Positions 61,164 through 64,000 of a stretch of 64,000 nucleotides of DNA are shown here, in pieces. Made by a program: the position numbers and the translations under genes. Origin of the DNA: FEN-1219 sp036563665 (GTDB lineage Bacteria > Pseudomonadota > Gammaproteobacteria > Steroidobacterales > Rariloculaceae). The notes under the pieces were generated by a model, which worked only from the letters and a program-made list of their open reading frames with translations, was not told the origin of the DNA and searched no databases. The stretch is from positions 124,001 through 188,000 of the forward strand of contig DATCLY010000036.1 in NCBI GenBank assembly GCA_036563665.1. The letters are read 5' to 3'. Position 1 is the first letter of the stretch; each line of letters begins with the position of its first letter.

Positions 61164-61273
61164 GTGGGAGCGCCTTTCCAGGCGCGATTCTTCGTTCGGC
61201 GTTGCAAGATCGCGGCTGGAAAGCCGCTCCCACCGGCTTCGTCTGCCGGCGGGAGCGGCGTTCCAACCGCGAG
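61164..61273. repeat. REP cluster (three units)
   Basis: Unit 1 at 61164-61192 (GCGCC/GGCGC stem), inverted unit 2 at about 61207-61233 (GCGGC/GCCGC stem) and degenerate unit 3 at 61249-61273. It fills the gap between two minus-strand genes. Confidence 0.88.
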
Positions 61274-61286
61274 CGTGCCGCGTTCG

Positions 61287-63176
61287 CTACTCGGCGCGCT
61301 GGAGATACACGCCGATGTGCGCGGCGGACAGCGTATTCGCCGTCGCGTCGTATTGCCCGTGCGCGGCCAGGGCGACGGCGGCGTCGCCCGCGCCGAGCCG
61401 CGCGGCGAGCGCGTCGGCGAACTCACCGAAGTCGGCGAAGAGCTCCAGGTGCCCGCGCTCCGCGATCACGAACAGCGCTCTGCCGTCGCGGGGCACGAGC
61501 GTGGGCGCTGCCGCCATCTCGAGCAGGTCGAGCACCCGGGCGCCGACGCGCAGGTGATGCGGCTCGCCGATGTCCGGGTTCGCGAGGTCCAGCACGAGGC
61601 CGGTCTCGCCCATGCTCGCGAACGGCGCGAGCGTGCCGGTCGGGCCCCAGCCGATGCGCAGCGTCGCGCGCAGATGACGATGATCGACCACCGTCCGCCC
61701 CTCGAAATCGGGCGGGGCGGCGCCGAACGGCGTCACGAAGCCGAGCACGCTGGCCGCCTCGCCGGGCGTCAGCGTGCCGAGCGACAGCGTGGCGGTGGCC
61801 ACCTCGTAGCTCGCGGGGTCCGCGTCCAGGCTCGGCGTGGCGCCCGTGCCCGCGAAGTCGAACGCGCTCGCGGGCAGGCGATCGATGGCGCGCAACGCGA
61901 GATCGAGCTGCCCCGCCGTCACGCGCTCGACGGTGCCGTGCAGGCGCGTGACGAGCATGCGCACGCGGCCCTGAGTGGCATCGAGCACGGGCACGCCGTC
62001 CGGCTCGGCGGGCTCGGCGAGCTGGCCGAACGCCACGAGCCGCTGGCCCACCGAGAGCGCGTTCGCGTCGAAGCGTTCGCCGGGCGCGCCGATCTTGAGC
62101 ACGGTGGTGTCCGGGCCCACGTCCACGAGCACCGTGCGGCGGAAGCGCGCGATGCCGTCGCGGCGCACCGCGTAGGCGCCCTTCACCGTGAGCGTGTCGC
62201 CGTTGCGCGCGACCACGTTGCCGTACACCGCGTCCACGTTCACGCCGTCGACGCTGTCGCGCGCGTGCACGATCTCCGCCGTGAAGCGGCGGTCGGCCGT
62301 GCTCAGCGTGCCGAAGGCGACCGTGAACGTGCCCTCGGGCAGCTCGGCCAAGGCTTCGAGGCCTTCCTTGCCGACGTACGTCTCGGCACCGATCTCGAAG
62401 CTCGTGGTGCTCGTCGTGTGCACGACGAAGCGGCCGTGGTCTCCGTCGCGGCGATGCCAGGGGCGCACGGCGATGACGTACTCGTCGTCGTCCACGCGCA
62501 CTTCGCGCACCGCGCCGCGCACCCGGAGCTGCTTCTGCTCGACGGGCGCCACGGCCGCCACGATGACCGGCTTCACCGCCACCACGGGCGGGTCGCGGGT
62601 GACGTCCACGTCGTGCGAAGCGGCCAGGTCGAAGTCCACGGTCAGAAACGCGGTGCGTCCCCGCGTGACCACGAGATGCTCGCGATCCGCGAGATCGATC
62701 TCGAGCTCCGTGACGCCGAGCGGCGCGCCGGTCTCGTCCACGACCTGCGCCTGTACGGTCTCACCGCCCGCTTCGACGAACACCTCGGCGTTGGAGTAGT
62801 CGAGCCGGATGGTGCCGCCGTCGAAGTCGCCCGGCGCCACCGTGGCGGCGGTCAGCAGATCGGCCAGATCGACGAGCTGCGCGAAGTCCACGCGCGTGGC
62901 GTTGGGCAAGAGCTCCACGGTGGCGCCGTTCTCGCGCCGCAGCGTGACCGACAGCACGTCCACGGTGTAGCTCACGAAATCGCCGTCGGCATCCGTGAGC
63001 GCGACGAGCACCGTGCCGCACTCGGCGGACGTGGCAGGATCGGCGGGAACGCACTCCGCGGCGCTGCCGCCTGCGGCGAGGTCGCCGCCGCCGGAGCCGC
63101 CCCCCGAGCCGCCGCAAGCCGTCAGAACGGCGGCGAGCGCGCCCGTGCCGAGCAGGGCGAGCGCGCGGCGCGTCAT
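61287..63176 (-). CDS. DUF4382/DUF5666-type lipoprotein
   Basis: 629 aa. A lipobox (VLTAC, Cys near 21) and Gly/Ser-rich linker precede a DUF4382-like domain (about 50-190: VLVALTDADGDFVSYTVDVL, VDFAQLVDLADLL, IRLDYSNAEVFV). Two to three DUF5666-like beta repeats follow (about 210-440, GAVREVRVDDDEYVIAV and GNVVARNGDTLTVKG). The C-terminal ~190 residues are not recognised. Such lipoproteins are of unknown function, likely outer-membrane or periplasmic. The ATG at 63176 is preferred because it begins the signal directly; no clear ribosome site. It is preceded by 147 bases without a gene. Confidence 0.8.
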   Translation of the reverse strand: MTRRALALLGTGALAAVLTACGGSGGGSGGGDLAAGGSAAECVPADPATSAECGTVLVALTDADGDFVSYTVDVLSVTLRRENGATVELLPNATRVDFAQLVDLADLLTAATVAPGDFDGGTIRLDYSNAEVFVEAGGETVQAQVVDETGAPLGVTELEIDLADREHLVVTRGRTAFLTVDFDLAASHDVDVTRDPPVVAVKPVIVAAVAPVEQKQLRVRGAVREVRVDDDEYVIAVRPWHRRDGDHGRFVVHTTSTTSFEIGAETYVGKEGLEALAELPEGTFTVAFGTLSTADRRFTAEIVHARDSVDGVNVDAVYGNVVARNGDTLTVKGAYAVRRDGIARFRRTVLVDVGPDTTVLKIGAPGERFDANALSVGQRLVAFGQLAEPAEPDGVPVLDATQGRVRMLVTRLHGTVERVTAGQLDLALRAIDRLPASAFDFAGTGATPSLDADPASYEVATATLSLGTLTPGEAASVLGFVTPFGAAPPDFEGRTVVDHRHLRATLRIGWGPTGTLAPFASMGETGLVLDLANPDIGEPHHLRVGARVLDLLEMAAAPTLVPRDGRALFVIAERGHLELFADFGEFADALAARLGAGDAAVALAAHGQYDATANTLSAAHIGVYLQRAE

Positions 63177-63323
63177 CGTTGCGTCATGAGCCGTAGCATG
63201 GTCCCTCCCCTCCGAGGCTGGAAACACCTCGGCCAGCACAACGCGCCGGCACGGCGCGCGGTTGACACCGCGAGGGGCTACGGAGAAGAGGATTCTACGG
63301 AATGCGGCGAAGCGCGACGCCGA

Positions 63324-63809
63324 TCAGCGAACGTGCCACCACTCACGCAGACGCGTGCAGCGCTTGTCCGCGTCGAAGTCGAGCAGGAACACGCCATTGA
63401 GCTCGACGTTCGTCCCGCTCGAGATCGTGGTGAACTTCGCCGACCAGGTCGCTATGCCGGTGTGACCGGTCACCGCGACGATCGAGTAGTCGAAGCGAAC
63501 GTCTCGCTGGTCCGCCGTCACGCGCGCCCAGTAGTCCCTGACGCCCGCCGGGCCCACGAACGGCTCCGCGTAGGGCGTCTCGTGATAGCGCGCGTCCGGT
63601 GCGAAGAGCTTTGCGGCGGCATCCGGATCTTTCCCCTCCCAGGCCTGCTCATAAGCGCGAAGCCACGCGTCGAGGTCGTCCTTGGAGATTACAACGTCGT
63701 CTTGAGCCATGGTTTGCGTCACCAGAATTGCGGCGAGCGCGCAGGCCTTGAGCAGCGAGCGCGCCGGTTTCACCTTCGACCACCCCCGCAGTGCGCGCCG
63801 GCCCATCAT
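63324..63809 (-). CDS. Exported SnoaL/DUF4440-like protein
   Basis: 161 aa. A signal peptide (LLKACALAAILVTQTMAQ) precedes a SnoaL-like NTF2 fold (about 38-160) with LDAWLRAYEQAWEGKDPDAAAKLF, FAPDARYHETPY, FVGPAGVRDYW and LREWWHVR. Members include polyketide cyclases, ketosteroid isomerase-like and uncharacterised small-ligand proteins; function unclear. The ATG at 63809 overlaps the upstream stop (ATGA), which supports translation coupling; a GTG at 63773 would remove the long n-region. Confidence 0.82.
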   Translation of the reverse strand: MMGRRALRGWSKVKPARSLLKACALAAILVTQTMAQDDVVISKDDLDAWLRAYEQAWEGKDPDAAAKLFAPDARYHETPYAEPFVGPAGVRDYWARVTADQRDVRFDYSIVAVTGHTGIATWSAKFTTISSGTNVELNGVFLLDFDADKRCTRLREWWHVR

Positions 63810-64000
63810 CGGAGCGCGGCTGCGAGCGTTTCACGCAGCGTCCTTGCCGGGCGGCCGGCGAGCCTGGCGACTGCATCCGTGCAGCTCGCCATGAAGCCTT
63901 CGCGGATCGAGCGGCCGAAAGAGGCGACGAGCTCGGCGCCGTACTTGAGGTGGTCGTCGTCGGCCGCATCGCCCACCAGTCTTTCCACGAAGGCCCCATC
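63806..64000 (-). CDS. C-terminal part of an unidentified oxidoreductase-like protein (runs off right edge)
   Basis: About 64 residues up to the TGA at 63808-63806. The sequence has an acidic patch (DAADDDHLKYGAELVASFG) and ends in LAGRPARTLRETLAAALR, which resembles the C-terminal end of NmrA-like NAD(P)-binding proteins, where a (G)RPxxTLREFL motif is common. Identification is tentative because most of the gene is outside. The stop overlaps the SnoaL-like ATG, so they form one operon. Confidence 0.6.
   Translation of the reverse strand, partial: DGAFVERLVGDAADDDHLKYGAELVASFGRSIREGFMASCTDAVARLAGRPARTLRETLAAALR

Overview
The window is very GC-rich, gene-dense bacterial DNA with 52 protein genes that I can support (two run off the ends). 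I found no tRNA, rRNA, CRISPR array, prophage or transposase. An lptD gene divergent from a murU gene, quinol-type NO reductase, SoxC-like molybdoprotein, Gram-negative lipoprotein signals and abundant REP-type palindromes (core GTGGGAGCGG...CCGCGAT) point to a chromosome segment of a Gammaproteobacterium, possibly near Steroidobacterales, Nevskiales or Xanthomonadales. That placement is inference.

Layout: 1-2.8 kb holds lptD (partial), murU, a DUF4159 protein and a small protein. 3.1-16.3 kb is one tightly coupled operon: VWA/amidotransferase-like membrane protein, caspase-fold (C13-like) protein, TPR-metallopeptidase, MoxR AAA+ ATPase, DUF58, BatA-like VWA protein and a large DUF4175 protein. 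16.3-21.4 kb has a dienelactone-hydrolase-like protein, an ABC ATPase with an RND/MacA-type adaptor but no permease, an alpha/beta hydrolase and an MDR oxidoreductase. 21.4-24.6 kb (minus) is an FMN hydroxy-acid dehydrogenase with two c-type cytochromes. 24.8-34.7 kb holds OsmC, HrpB, a MetE-like methyltransferase with a histone-H1-like tail, a PRMT-like methyltransferase, an EboE homologue with two NAD(P)-dependent oxidoreductases, and a secreted metallo-beta-lactamase-fold hydrolase. 34.9-36.7 kb is a SoxC/SoxD-like pair. 36.9-41.1 kb is a complete sugar ABC importer. 41.2-47.7 kb has an SLC13-type transporter, an MsbA-like exporter, a second MBL-fold hydrolase and an ATP-dependent DNA ligase.

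48.3-51.6 kb is an operon of exported redox proteins (rhodanese, di-heme peroxidase-like protein, Tat metallophosphoesterase, small cytochrome) behind an unusual AT-rich promoter. 51.9-54.8 kb is the most striking region. A class-I cyclic-di-GMP (GEMM-I) riboswitch is followed by a perfect 7-bp hairpin that sequesters the ribosome binding site. Downstream lie three genes: an unrecognised coiled-coil polytopic membrane protein, a VWA-like lipoprotein and a SleB-type peptidoglycan hydrolase. I infer a c-di-GMP-controlled envelope or cell-wall system.

54.9-64 kb carries a SIMPL protein, SirB-like protein, quinol NO reductase, an AI-2E-type permease fused to B12-binding-like and GAF domains, a DUF4382-type lipoprotein, a SnoaL-like protein and a partial gene at the right edge.

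REP elements sit between genes throughout. Three of these loci share a ~200-340 bp composite structure with a 19-22 bp internal inverted repeat.
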